From: an uncultured Bacteroides sp.
GTDB taxonomy: Bacteria > Bacteroidota > Bacteroidia > Bacteroidales > Bacteroidaceae
Direction of reading: 5' to 3'
DNA: 64,000 bases
NCBI RefSeq assembly: GCF_902491285.1
Contig: NZ_CABUHK010000006.1
Location: 50,621 to 114,620, forward strand
In this document: piece by piece, positions 40,394 through 50,270 of the stretch
How positions within the stretch are numbered: the first letter of the stretch is position 1
Layout of the letters: each line of letters opens with the position of its first letter
Notes under the pieces: model-generated
Seen by the model: the letters and a program-made list of their open reading frames with translations, nothing else
What the model was told of the DNA's origin: nothing
Databases searched by the model: none
Made by a program: the position numbers and the translations under genes

Positions 40394-42805
40394 TTATTTA
40401 TATCCAAGAACTACCGATACCGGTTTCCCACGTTCCGGTTCTGCGGGCATTTTCACCGCTACTTCGTTCCATCCATCTTGTAATTTGCGTACTTCATTAC
40501 CGGTTACGGGAAGAGTAGTCTTGATTCTTAAAGTGTCGTTATCCTTATTCATCATGGCATCTGCAATGGAGATACGTATTTTATCATTACCTAACTGTTG
40601 CACCAACAAAGCCGCCTTGATATCTATATTGAATTTACCTATTGAAGATGTAACTTCTTTTTCACTTGTATTATATGAGACTATACCTATTTTCCTGCCA
40701 TTTGCACTTTCTACCGCTTGTACATTTACCGTATTACTTAATATCTTGGGAAGACTTTCCGGAATAGTATTGCCGCAATTAACCAGATAAGCGTATTTGC
40801 CGTTGAATACTTTTTGTCCATGATTTATCTCCATTATGAATACCGGAACTTCTGTCTCTGGTTCGGTATTATTCTTGCATAGCTTATTCCAATCCGTCAT
40901 TTTAATTTCCCTTGCGGCACTTACACGGCCGGAGGTCTGTTCGGGATATACATAATAAGAGAAATAGCCATGTTTCACCCATTCATTTTCAGTCCCTTTG
41001 TAAGGATTCCAAGATTTTACGGTTTTTCTTTCTTCGCTCCAGCCTGTCGGGGGCTTCATACTGAAAGTCTGGTCTATGGTAGTGGTAATGTCACCTTCAA
41101 GCTCCGGCTGAAGATTGGTTATCCCTGCGCCTAAAGCAATAAACAGGTCATCGAACATGAAATATGCCTTATTTGCCTTTACTCCATAAATCGTATTGTT
41201 CACATCACCAATTCCGAGAGTATCGGGATTTTGTTTGTTATTGGCATTTATTTTCCTATAAATGAATCCTGCGGCAAAATCACTTTCGTCATCGGTTGCT
41301 CCGGCTGCAAAGTCGTAAAGGCTTGTATATCCTCTCCAATTCATAATAGGTTTCAATGGTACAGGAGTCTGTCTGGTAGTGACACCCGGCCACGCAGTCA
41401 TCTTCATTGCTCCTAAAATATTCCGGTATTCATCACCGCTGTTTTGGAAAAGTGTGACACCGTCGGCACTGTAGAAATTGAAACCGGCAGCACCGGGATA
41501 TGCACTTTCCAGACCATCTACCCTATATGATGCCATATTCACAAACAGATAATAGTCCTTGGTTTTCTTTATAACATCATCATTGTTATAAAAATAACGT
41601 ACTCCATGATAGTTCCCTGCCGGATATCCGGCCATCTGTATGTCAAATTCAGAAGATTCGGAAACGAACTGTTCCAACTCTTTAATCTGTTTTTCAGTCA
41701 ATACCTCTCTCCAGTCTTTCAATAGTATGGAAGCTAAAGATACTGAAGGTATGTTTCCTTTACGGTTCTTGGCACGTGTCATATTTCCACGGTCCAAAAG
41801 AGGAGGGATAATTCCTTTACAATGATAAAATGCCGAACCGCGTATATAATTCATAACCACATCAACAGCTTCCGGTGACAGTGTCTCAACCCAAGGGGTT
41901 TTTCTCAAAGCTTTTAATATGCCAAATGCTCCTTTCATTCCATCAATCGGATATCCCCAGACAAGACACTGCATACCATGTCCCCAACCGGCACCGTCGG
42001 CAGTCATGCCCTCAGTCCAAAAAGCTTCATCAAACGTAGTTTGCGAAACGACTGAAAATGATTTTAACGTAACTTCCGCAAGAACGTCTATCATCGGAAT
42101 AGACTTCATAGCTAAGGCTGCCTCAAGAAGCGGACGATAGTCGAGTGCATTACCGCCAACCCACCATACGTGCTTGCGGAACCTTTCTACAGAAACCACA
42201 TTATTGTCTGTAGAGTCGTTTCTTGATGGCTGTGTCCACGACTGGAAACCTACATCGATTAACTTGTTCCTTGCATCGGATACTAATTTGTTATTGTAAG
42301 TACCATTCTCTATACTGTCCATTAAGGGTAAAAGAGAAAAATAAACAGTCAACGCATTCCGTGGAATAGCGAAACAAGAGGCATGGAAACGTCCCGGAGT
42401 CTTGTCGTTTCTATCTGTTTCCAATTGTCCATAAAACAATATACTTTTTAAAAGCAGTTGTAAGGAGTCAGAAGCCAGGTTAATGTTTTTCCCACGATAT
42501 TGGCAAGTGAGTTTATTCAATCTGCTAAAAGCTTCATCAGTGACATTATTAATAAATGTGCAATGACTCATCTTCGAGCTGGAAGTATATCCACCCTCTA
42601 TTATTTCATTCTCCTTACTGCGCAAATCAGTAAAACGTCCGGTCTCGTCAAGCAATTGCCATACGGAATCGTTGTATGCTTCATCCACATCATATTGTAA
42701 AGACGACAATTCGTCACGTAATCGTTCTATGGCCTGTTGCTTGGTTTCACCTCTACTATAAGAGGTTATCATGAAAGCAGACAACAAAATAAGAATAGTG
42801 CGCAT
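40394..42805 (-). CDS. PL8-family polysaccharide lyase
   Basis: An 803-residue exported lyase of the usual PL8 size, with alpha/alpha-toroid (about 20-370) and C-terminal beta-sandwich domains. By comparison with the pneumococcal hyaluronate lyase, the catalytic set is present and correctly spaced: Asn219 in WWVGGNALDYRP, His276 in GAGWGHGMQ, Tyr285 nine residues later, and Arg339/Arg344 in DRGNMTRAK (Tyr to Arg spacing 54, as in the family). MASYRVDGLESAYPGAAGFNFYSADGVTLFQNSGDEY marks the beta-sandwich start. PL8 enzymes cut hyaluronan, chondroitin or xanthan-type polymers. The absence of sulfatases argues against sulfated chondroitin as the main substrate. The signal peptide lacks a lipobox cysteine. 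Confidence 0.88.
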   Translation of the reverse strand: MRTILILLSAFMITSYSRGETKQQAIERLRDELSSLQYDVDEAYNDSVWQLLDETGRFTDLRSKENEIIEGGYTSSSKMSHCTFINNVTDEAFSRLNKLTCQYRGKNINLASDSLQLLLKSILFYGQLETDRNDKTPGRFHASCFAIPRNALTVYFSLLPLMDSIENGTYNNKLVSDARNKLIDVGFQSWTQPSRNDSTDNNVVSVERFRKHVWWVGGNALDYRPLLEAALAMKSIPMIDVLAEVTLKSFSVVSQTTFDEAFWTEGMTADGAGWGHGMQCLVWGYPIDGMKGAFGILKALRKTPWVETLSPEAVDVVMNYIRGSAFYHCKGIIPPLLDRGNMTRAKNRKGNIPSVSLASILLKDWREVLTEKQIKELEQFVSESSEFDIQMAGYPAGNYHGVRYFYNNDDVIKKTKDYYLFVNMASYRVDGLESAYPGAAGFNFYSADGVTLFQNSGDEYRNILGAMKMTAWPGVTTRQTPVPLKPIMNWRGYTSLYDFAAGATDDESDFAAGFIYRKINANNKQNPDTLGIGDVNNTIYGVKANKAYFMFDDLFIALGAGITNLQPELEGDITTTIDQTFSMKPPTGWSEERKTVKSWNPYKGTENEWVKHGYFSYYVYPEQTSGRVSAAREIKMTDWNKLCKNNTEPETEVPVFIMEINHGQKVFNGKYAYLVNCGNTIPESLPKILSNTVNVQAVESANGRKIGIVSYNTSEKEVTSSIGKFNIDIKAALLVQQLGNDKIRISIADAMMNKDNDTLRIKTTLPVTGNEVRKLQDGWNEVAVKMPAEPERGKPVSVVLGYK

Positions 42806-42811
42806 AATCTA

Positions 42812-43594
42812 TTATTCTTCGTCTTTTACGTTTAATGTAATGTCATCGATATAACAGCAGTAAGTATTGTCTTCTGCCAATGTTGTGTCGGAACCATATG
42901 TTGGCAAAATAGCGATACCGCATATTCCGTCGTTCAACTTTGTATATGCCGCACTGCCATACAACTGTTTAGTGAAATCAAATTTGAACGTAACCCATTC
43001 TCCTTCCTGATTGAATGGTTGGGCTCCCCTGTTAAGTAACACACCGTCATCCTCCCGGAAATCACAAACGGCATTAAACTTCGAAAGTAATTTCACACAC
43101 ACGTTCTGTTCAGTAGCAGCGGGAGTGTTATTCCATGTTGTTTTACCCAACACATTGGAAGGTTGGAACAATTTGAACTGTACATTCTTGATGTCTGTTG
43201 GTGCATATGTTTCAGGGAAACGAATCTTGATACCAAAATTACGAACTTCCATAGATGTGTATTTCAATACACGTTCCGAATTGTTGGCTTCATCCTTTAC
43301 CGGGTTGGCAACCACTTCATGTGAATAAACCCAACGCGGCTTGAAATTCAGGTCTATTTCCTGGCCTCTCTTCGCTGCACCGATATTATTGCCGAAACGG
43401 AATATGCACGGAGTCATGTTTTCCGACTCGAAGTTTGCCACCATATATCCCTTGTCTTGAGTATTCCCGTTTCCTTTATCAAAATTAAAGATATTCTCGG
43501 TTTTGGAGCACGATGCTAATGTGAGCATACACAGGAAAACTCCGGAGGACCTTTTCAAAGTCCTTTTCAAACCAACTACAACATTTTTTTTCAT
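42812..43594 (-). CDS. Lipoprotein of unknown function, possible glycan-binding jelly-roll
   Basis: A 260-residue lipoprotein with lipobox TLASCS (Cys near residue 29). I do not recognise the family. The mature part begins with a low-complexity Asn/Gly/Lys linker, then a beta-rich domain (YMVANFESENMTPCIFRFGNNIG ... WVTFKFDFTKQLYGSAAYTKLNDGICGIAILPTYG ... TYCCYIDDITLNVKDEE). The closing YIDDITL pattern and the VANFES opening are common in carbohydrate-binding jelly-roll folds (CBM4/9/22-like, or the discoidin-like N-terminal part of some PUL lipoproteins). It lies 6 bp upstream of the PL8 gene and has its own -7 box, so it and PL8 form a unit. A surface or periplasmic glycan-binding helper for the lyase is an inference. 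Confidence 0.65.
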   Translation of the reverse strand: MKKNVVVGLKRTLKRSSGVFLCMLTLASCSKTENIFNFDKGNGNTQDKGYMVANFESENMTPCIFRFGNNIGAAKRGQEIDLNFKPRWVYSHEVVANPVKDEANNSERVLKYTSMEVRNFGIKIRFPETYAPTDIKNVQFKLFQPSNVLGKTTWNNTPAATEQNVCVKLLSKFNAVCDFREDDGVLLNRGAQPFNQEGEWVTFKFDFTKQLYGSAAYTKLNDGICGIAILPTYGSDTTLAEDNTYCCYIDDITLNVKDEE

Positions 43595-43634
43595 CTTACA
43601 TTACCATTTAAAATTAACAATAAAAATTTTGCTG

Positions 43635-43681
43635 CAAAACTATCGAAATGAGGCTTTAAGAATATGATACAATCATTTCAA
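43635..43681 (-). promoter_or_regulatory. Putative promoter/operator for lipoprotein-PL8 unit
   Basis: TAGTTTTG on the minus strand (43642-43635) fits TAnnTTTG. Nineteen bp further upstream lies a GATTGTATCA core, matching GATAATATCA at the same distance in the susC promoter (40304-40323). The 13-mer TTAAGAATATGAT (plus-strand reading, 43656-43668) also occurs at 40362-40374. Confidence 0.42.
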
Positions 43682-43845
43682 TCATATACATTTATTGTCC
43701 GGCAAACTATTTTAACGTGGGGGCAATATGAATGGTACTTCTGTTGCCACCTTGTCGGCAAAGCGTTGCCACTTTACTGGCAAGATTCTGTCAGCGAGGT
43801 GACAACGGCTGTATCATTACATGAAACTGAGGACGAATCCGACTA

Positions 43846-46116
43846 TTATTCAAGTATAAAAGTCTCACCCGGAATCATCTGTTTTATCTCTATCTTTTGG
43901 GTGAACGGATTAAAAAGGCGTAATTCACCTTTATTTTCTGAATATATCTCAATTCTTGCTATCTTACCATCCGAATAATCAGCGTTGACCAGGAAACCGC
44001 CCATTGCACGCATTTTCTTAAATGAAGCATTCTTCCAGCTTTCAGGCAGAGCTGGGAATACTCTTATAACTCCTGTGTGACTTTGTAGAAGCATTTCCTG
44101 AATGGCTGCGGCGCAAGCAAAATTACCTTCAAGGGTAAAAGGACGATATTTAAAAGAAGAATAGCCTTTTCCTGTCTGGTCTCCATTCAGATGAAAACTG
44201 TTGGGAGCGCAGAATGCCTTTATGAAAATATGTAGGGCTTTTGAAGCTGCATCACCGTCAAATACACGCGCCTTCATATTGGCCAACCAAGCATAAGTGT
44301 ATCCACACCATGCCGATGTGCCTTGCTCCTCTACATTATATATAGAACGTCTAATAAGTTTCTCCACGTCTTTTCCTTGTGAGATATCTAAAAGTCCTAA
44401 CGGATGAAAGGCTAATAAATGGGACAAATGCCTATGCGACTCTTTGAAGGGAAAATCGGGGGCAATCAAAAGTCCTGTCTCGTTTACAGCAAAATCCGGC
44501 CATTCTTCAAGCATTTTTTTCCAATGTTCTGCGTCTTCATTCAGACCCAATACATTTGCCATTTCTATTGCCGCTCCATACACAAAACGAATCGCAGCCA
44601 AATCATAGTTCGTTGTCTGCCGGAACCATGCATCCAGCCGATTGTCATTAATCTCCGGCGAAGAAGACAAAGGGAGTTTGCGAAGGCCATACTCATCTTT
44701 TATAGATATATTATCAAAAAACAAGGCTGCATTCTTTATCCACGGATAAGCCCGTTCCTTTAAAAACATACTGTCGGCAGTATATTTCCATTGAAGATAA
44801 AAATGATGGGCTAACCATCCGTTGGCTGTAGGTTGATGAGAATAAGGACTCCATCCGCCTATGGCTTTGCCTTCCAAAGTTGCAATGCCAGGTATATTCA
44901 AGCCGGTAACGCCAAAGAACTTTTTTGTAAACCTTTCACCGTTGTCCTTTATTTTCCATAACCAATCCGTAAATACGGAACTCGCTTCAATGTGATTCGC
45001 TGCATATCCGGGCCAATAACTCAGTTGTGTATTCAAGTCATTATGAAAATCTCCACGCCATGGCGGAGTCTGACCATTGTCGGCTGTCCATACAGCCTGC
45101 AAACAGATAGGCGGCGCACCTTTTTGTGAGGCGGAACCGAATTTATACATTTCCAGATACCACTGGCGTTCAAGTGTCTTATCGTCCGGCAGGGTTATTT
45201 CGCACTCCGACCAGTAGTTCTTCCACCATTCCTGATGTTCAGCCAAAGCCTTTTCGTAAGATTTTGAATTTTGCTTTAAGAATTTATCAGCCTTGCAAGA
45301 TTCGCTATACCAAGTCCCGTGAGTTGTAAGTGCGTAACGCCCCTCGACTATGCTATCTGATATATTTATCCAGTTTAAGGCTACGGAATATGAAATATCG
45401 CCATATACTTTCTGATTATAAACAATGCTGTTACCAGTCCTTAAGACCTTGCCTGTTTGATAACCAAGGCGTGTAAGAAGACTTTGACCATTATTGTCTT
45501 TTATATGCTCTACTTCTTTTTTATCTTCTTGAAAGCGTGGAGGTACAAATTTGAATTGTAGTTCCCGAGGCAGATTGATAAATCTGAAATACCCTATCTT
45601 GTCAACCGCATTTGTAAAGAATTGGGCTTCAACCCCATTTCCCCAGATTATGGTACATACGGCGGTATGCAAATCCAATGCGACACGTTCTACTTCACCA
45701 AAACAAGAAACAGGTATTTCCAAAGCACCTGCTGGTAATTTTGTAGGAGCCACATCTTCTCTAGTACGTGCATCTATGAGTTTGTCTACACGTGATATGT
45801 CTTTCTTGCCAATAACTTCATCGCATATAAATCCGTATGAATATTGTGAAGACTCAAACTCCTCGACTGGACGTAAATCCCACAAATCGGCTTTATCTAG
45901 AGACAAGCGTAATACGTCTCCCTTTTGCCATATCAAGGTACCCATAATGCCATTACCTAATGGAATACCTTCATCCCAGACTTTGGGTAATGTTTTAAAA
46001 CTCAGTCCATGGCTCTTTTTTACATCACTTAAATGAAATGATTCTGAAGCATTCAATGAATTAGCAACACAAAGTGTCAATGCCGTAACAAGGCATATGT
46101 GCCATTTGATTCTCAT
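43846..46116 (-). CDS. GH95-like glycoside hydrolase
   Basis: A 756-residue exported protein with the GH95 layout: N-terminal beta-sandwich (LPKVWDEGIPLGNGIMGTLIWQKGDVLRLSLDKADLWDLRP), linker, alpha/alpha-barrel (WTADNGQTPPWRGDFHNDLNTQLSYWPGYAANHIEAS, HRHLSHLLAFHPLGLLD, FHLNGDQTGKG, FTLEGNFACAAAIQEMLLQSHTGVIRVFPALPESW) and a C-terminal beta domain. Characterised GH95 enzymes release alpha-L-fucose or alpha-L-galactose. One difference stands out: the usual NxN pair of the active site reads DLN here, so specificity or mechanism may differ. The ORF ends at the plus-strand side near 43846 after MIPGETFILE. It is the gene next to the HTCS and has its own -7 box. Confidence 0.78.
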   Translation of the reverse strand: MRIKWHICLVTALTLCVANSLNASESFHLSDVKKSHGLSFKTLPKVWDEGIPLGNGIMGTLIWQKGDVLRLSLDKADLWDLRPVEEFESSQYSYGFICDEVIGKKDISRVDKLIDARTREDVAPTKLPAGALEIPVSCFGEVERVALDLHTAVCTIIWGNGVEAQFFTNAVDKIGYFRFINLPRELQFKFVPPRFQEDKKEVEHIKDNNGQSLLTRLGYQTGKVLRTGNSIVYNQKVYGDISYSVALNWINISDSIVEGRYALTTHGTWYSESCKADKFLKQNSKSYEKALAEHQEWWKNYWSECEITLPDDKTLERQWYLEMYKFGSASQKGAPPICLQAVWTADNGQTPPWRGDFHNDLNTQLSYWPGYAANHIEASSVFTDWLWKIKDNGERFTKKFFGVTGLNIPGIATLEGKAIGGWSPYSHQPTANGWLAHHFYLQWKYTADSMFLKERAYPWIKNAALFFDNISIKDEYGLRKLPLSSSPEINDNRLDAWFRQTTNYDLAAIRFVYGAAIEMANVLGLNEDAEHWKKMLEEWPDFAVNETGLLIAPDFPFKESHRHLSHLLAFHPLGLLDISQGKDVEKLIRRSIYNVEEQGTSAWCGYTYAWLANMKARVFDGDAASKALHIFIKAFCAPNSFHLNGDQTGKGYSSFKYRPFTLEGNFACAAAIQEMLLQSHTGVIRVFPALPESWKNASFKKMRAMGGFLVNADYSDGKIARIEIYSENKGELRLFNPFTQKIEIKQMIPGETFILE

Positions 46117-46156
46117 AAATAATAAATATAAAGTTGGTACACGTTAATAAACAACG

Positions 46157-46164
46157 CAAAATTA
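46157..46164 (-). promoter_or_regulatory. -7 box for GH95-like gene
   Basis: TAATTTTG on the minus strand fits TAnnTTTG and lies about 40 nt before the ATG at 46116. The GATnnTATCA core of the two other promoters in this PUL is not found at the matching distance. Confidence 0.4.
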
Positions 46165-46250
46165 ACCGACTTATACATTTTGGATTTGCGTCTATTGTAT
46201 TTTGTTTATGATAAAATAGTACGAAAAACTTTTATTACATATGTATGATA

Positions 46251-49200
46251 TTACAAATTCTCATTTTTTTTCCTATACGCTTGAGGAGTGACTCCGTAAA
46301 AGTCCTTAAAGCATTTGCTGAAATAACGAGGTGAAGTAAAGCCCAGCCTGTAAGCAATTTCAGAAATGTTAAGTGTAGGAGATTCCTTAAGCATTTTCAA
46401 CCCTTCTTTAAGTTTTATGTGTAAGGTGAATTCGTTTGGCGTGATACCCGTTGCTTCTTTTATTCGTATATAAAGTTTGCTTCTACCCATATTTACTTCA
46501 GAAGCCAATACATTCATATCAAACTCCGGATTATCAAAGTTCTTCTTTATGATTTCAGTTACCTGTTCTACGAATTGTAAGTCTGTAACATTGGCAACAA
46601 CCGACACTCCCTTGTCTTCAATCTGAATATTTCTAAGGTTTTCAAATATTAAACGGCGGTTTTTAACCAGACTGTTACAACGGGACATCAGCATCTTTAC
46701 ATTAAATGGCTTGGTGACATAATCGTCTGCGCCGAACATATATCCCTCTACAGTATGCTCTTCGGATGTCTGTGCGGTGAGTAGGACCACAGGTATATGT
46801 GATAACTCGAGACTGTTTTTTATTTTATAACACATCTCTTTGCCTGTCATAATGGGCATCATTACATCACTAAGAATGATGGCAGGATACAGTTTTTGTG
46901 CCATATCAAACCCTTCGGCACCATTGCGGGCACTGAAAACCTTATATACGGGCATGAATATTTCTTCGAGCATCGTAAGAATGTCATCGTCATCTTCTAC
47001 TATGAGCATTACCGGTTTTACTGGGATATCATCCGAAATCTCATTTTCCGGAACCGTAGTAGAGACTTCATCATCAAGTTCAACGGAAATATCATTTGAA
47101 ACGGCATCCGTTAAGAGTCGTTTCTCTTTCAAATTCAGTTCTTCAGTGGTAAAATGTGAGTTACCCGCCGGCAATAGCACTCTGAATGTACTGCCTTTGT
47201 CTACCTCGCTATTCACCTCTATGCGTCCTTTGTGTAACTCGACAATGCCTTTTGTCAATGCAAGACCTATGCCGGTACCTCTCAACGGTTCTTTCGGAGC
47301 ATTGTCCGCCTGATAAAAACGGTTAAAGATTTTATCTACTGATTCGGAAGCAATGCCACAGCCGTTATCTTTTACTTCTATTTCCAGCATTTCGTGCGAT
47401 GAAGCCACTTTTATGCTTATATTACCATTGACAGGTGTATATTTAAAGGCATTCGAGAGTAAATTGAATATTACTTTTTGTAACTGTATCCCGTCAAACC
47501 ATGCCTCAATATTTTGGCTTGTATGATAAAAGTTATATTCTATACCACGTTTGTCGGCATATTCCTTGAATGAATCAAATATATCACGGACAAATGATAC
47601 CAAGTCGTACTTTTCTACTTTCAACTGCAGATAGCCTTGTTCTTGTTTACGGAAATCAAGCAGTTCGGTTATCAGGTTACGCATATTAAGGCTGTTCTTG
47701 TATATACGTTGCAGTTTGCGCTGTACTGATAGCGACAATCCTTCATTTTGAATCAAGGTCTCGAGCTGCCCCATAATTAAGGTGAGAGGGGTGCGAAACT
47801 CGTGGGATATGTTTGTGAAGAAACGTAGTTTCAACTTGTTCACTTCTTCTATACGCTGTTTTTCGCGTTTTTCGTTCTCTAATGACAAGGCTAACTTTTG
47901 ACGCGTCAAACTTATACGCCAATAACTATAAAATATAGCGATGATTATCACAAAATATATGATATATGCATAGATGTTTGCATACCACGGATGAGAGACG
48001 TTTATGAAAAGGGAGATCTCATCTTTTCCCGCTCCGCCAAGTTTGTTGCCTACCTTGCGGATTATAAGCTTATATTTTCCGGGCGGGATATTTGTATAGT
48101 TTATATTTGTGCTTTCTGTAGTACCCCATCCTTTATCAAAACCTTCAAGCATATAGTAATATGCAGTCGTGTGGGCTAAACCGATATAATTGGAATTGGC
48201 AAAGGTAAAAGATATGTTGTTCTGGTTGTGTTTAAGGTTAATCTCGTCGGTATACGCTAATGTCTTGCTCAATATGCCGCTATTGTCCGAAGGAGATATC
48301 AGACTATTATTGATATACAGGGTCTCTAAGTGGAAAAAGTCGTCTCCTATTGAATTCAGTACAGTCTTATATTTTTTATAATCCAAAGACATCATGCCAC
48401 CTACTCCTCCCATATACACTACATCATTGGGCGACACATATATGCCGCATACGTCTATAACGGTAGAAATCATTCCTTTATCAGCTTGGAAATCTACAGT
48501 CTTCACCAACCTCTCATCCTGCATAAAAATGGAAAATCCCTTATCGTTTGTAATAAAGACATCTCCTTTCTCTGTTTCAGCGATGTTGTAACAGAAATTA
48601 CTCAACAACCCGTTTTCTTCATGAAGATATTGCTTCAATGTCTTTGAGTCCATGTCATAAGAGAAAAAGCCTGCCCCCAAGGTGGATATATATAGATTAT
48701 TCCCTTTCTTGGCAGGTAACACTTTGGTTATTCTGATATGCTTGGGTAATCTGTTTTCCAGTCCGTACAGCCTGATAAATTCCGAGGTACGGATATTGTA
48801 AAGATATATATTCTCCTTGGAAGTCAGCCAAATGTTATCATTTTGATCTATTTCCATAGAGATTATATCGGCATGATAATCCACTATCGAAAAAACGTTT
48901 GTCTTCACATCTAAAGTCCAGAAACCATTGGTGGCAGTGATGTATAAAATGCCGTCATGATATTTACAGCAATGTATCCTGTCGCTGGGAGATTTCTCTT
49001 TTGTGCTATGTTCCAGATAATTATAGAAAGTCTTTGTCTTCCTGTCATACTTGCTTAAGCCGCCGGTATATGTTCCTATATATACACAATCTCTCTCATT
49101 GTCGTATGCCATGGATTTGACATTGTTATGAAGAATGGAATTTGGCATTGATGCGTCAAAATAGGTAAACGAGCCATTTTGTTTGTTATATACATTTATA

Positions 49201-50270
49201 CCTCCCCCGTCAGTAGCAATCCATAAGTTATGTTCTCGGTCTTCAAAGACTTGTCCGACAATAGGAAAACTCAGGTTCCTGCCATCTTTACTATTGTTGT
49301 TACGATAATAAGAAAAAAGATCGAACTCAGTATTGAAATAGTTGACTCCTCCATAGTAACTTCCCACCCAAATGGTATTCTGAATGTCTTTATAAAGAGA
49401 AAAGACGGAGTTGTGTTCAAGCGTACCGGCTATGTTTTCCGCACGATAAACTTTATACTCATCCTTTTCGGGATCATACATCTGAAGTCCATCGAATGTG
49501 CCGAACCAGATTCGTTTTCGGTTATCTTCCACAAACTCGCGAATTTGCGGACTAACCACTCTTGAGGGAGAGATGGTTTCTTCAATTATCTTATTATCGG
49601 CCTTTATGCGATACAGGCCATTCATACGCGATGCCACCCAGAATTCGCCTGACGAACTTTGAAAAATCTTGTAGATTTCGATATCGGGCAATATACATTC
49701 CACTTTTTCGTCTTTTACCCTAAAAAGTCCGTTCTTCGTTCCTATATAAAAAATTCCCGATTTGTACTCCATGCAAGTTATATAAGGAATGTCGTATCTT
49801 TTTTGAAACGAAATCGGACAGTCGGGAACATACGACATCAATGAATCTTTTACAAAATAATATAATTTCCCTTCATAGAAATTCATTGTTCTCACGCCAT
49901 TTGAAGAGATTTCCGTAAACTTGTCTTTCAATAAGTTGTATTCAAGTAGTGTATTATTGTTTATTATAAAGACTCTTTCTTTTCCATCACCAAGGATTTG
50001 CGAAACATTCCCGCGTAAGTTTTTTGTCTCCACTTTCCCTTCAACCAAAGATTGGTACTTGGTTATTCGCGAAATCTTATTACCGTTATAAATATTTAAT
50101 CCCTCAGTTGTTCCGAACCACATTCTGCCAAGTGGATCCTGATATATAGAAACTACCGAAAGAGAGGAAAGACCGTCTTTCATTCCTATCTTCTTAAAAT
50201 ACTGGGCGTATGAAGATGCAAACGTGAAAAAACACGATAGTATTAAAAATGAAATTCTATAACTTAACAT
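46251..50270 (-). CDS. Hybrid two-component system (HTCS) sensor-regulator
   Basis: A 1339-residue HTCS for the second PUL. Signal peptide (MLSYRISFLILSCFFTFASSYAQ), Reg_prop propeller repeats from GLSSLSVVSIYQDPLGRMWFGT to about residue 690, Y_Y_Y domain (YYYMLEGFDKGWGTTESTNINYTNIPPGKYKLIIR), membrane segment (WYANIYAYIIYFVIIIAIFYSYW), HisKA with FFTNISHEFRTPLTLI, HATPase (LLSNAFKYTPVNG, GTGIGLALTKG), receiver (MLIVEDDDDILTMLEEIF, IILSDVMMPIMTG, TKPF) and AraC helix-turn-helix (ISEIAYRLGFTSPRYFSKCFKDFYGVTPQAYRKK). An ATG six codons earlier (50288) is possible but adds a second hydrophobic start; 50270 is preferred. It is transcribed in the same direction as the PUL it presumably activates. 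Confidence 0.95.
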   Translation of the reverse strand: MLSYRISFLILSCFFTFASSYAQYFKKIGMKDGLSSLSVVSIYQDPLGRMWFGTTEGLNIYNGNKISRITKYQSLVEGKVETKNLRGNVSQILGDGKERVFIINNNTLLEYNLLKDKFTEISSNGVRTMNFYEGKLYYFVKDSLMSYVPDCPISFQKRYDIPYITCMEYKSGIFYIGTKNGLFRVKDEKVECILPDIEIYKIFQSSSGEFWVASRMNGLYRIKADNKIIEETISPSRVVSPQIREFVEDNRKRIWFGTFDGLQMYDPEKDEYKVYRAENIAGTLEHNSVFSLYKDIQNTIWVGSYYGGVNYFNTEFDLFSYYRNNNSKDGRNLSFPIVGQVFEDREHNLWIATDGGGINVYNKQNGSFTYFDASMPNSILHNNVKSMAYDNERDCVYIGTYTGGLSKYDRKTKTFYNYLEHSTKEKSPSDRIHCCKYHDGILYITATNGFWTLDVKTNVFSIVDYHADIISMEIDQNDNIWLTSKENIYLYNIRTSEFIRLYGLENRLPKHIRITKVLPAKKGNNLYISTLGAGFFSYDMDSKTLKQYLHEENGLLSNFCYNIAETEKGDVFITNDKGFSIFMQDERLVKTVDFQADKGMISTVIDVCGIYVSPNDVVYMGGVGGMMSLDYKKYKTVLNSIGDDFFHLETLYINNSLISPSDNSGILSKTLAYTDEINLKHNQNNISFTFANSNYIGLAHTTAYYYMLEGFDKGWGTTESTNINYTNIPPGKYKLIIRKVGNKLGGAGKDEISLFINVSHPWYANIYAYIIYFVIIIAIFYSYWRISLTRQKLALSLENEKREKQRIEEVNKLKLRFFTNISHEFRTPLTLIMGQLETLIQNEGLSLSVQRKLQRIYKNSLNMRNLITELLDFRKQEQGYLQLKVEKYDLVSFVRDIFDSFKEYADKRGIEYNFYHTSQNIEAWFDGIQLQKVIFNLLSNAFKYTPVNGNISIKVASSHEMLEIEVKDNGCGIASESVDKIFNRFYQADNAPKEPLRGTGIGLALTKGIVELHKGRIEVNSEVDKGSTFRVLLPAGNSHFTTEELNLKEKRLLTDAVSNDISVELDDEVSTTVPENEISDDIPVKPVMLIVEDDDDILTMLEEIFMPVYKVFSARNGAEGFDMAQKLYPAIILSDVMMPIMTGKEMCYKIKNSLELSHIPVVLLTAQTSEEHTVEGYMFGADDYVTKPFNVKMLMSRCNSLVKNRRLIFENLRNIQIEDKGVSVVANVTDLQFVEQVTEIIKKNFDNPEFDMNVLASEVNMGRSKLYIRIKEATGITPNEFTLHIKLKEGLKMLKESPTLNISEIAYRLGFTSPRYFSKCFKDFYGVTPQAYRKKNENL

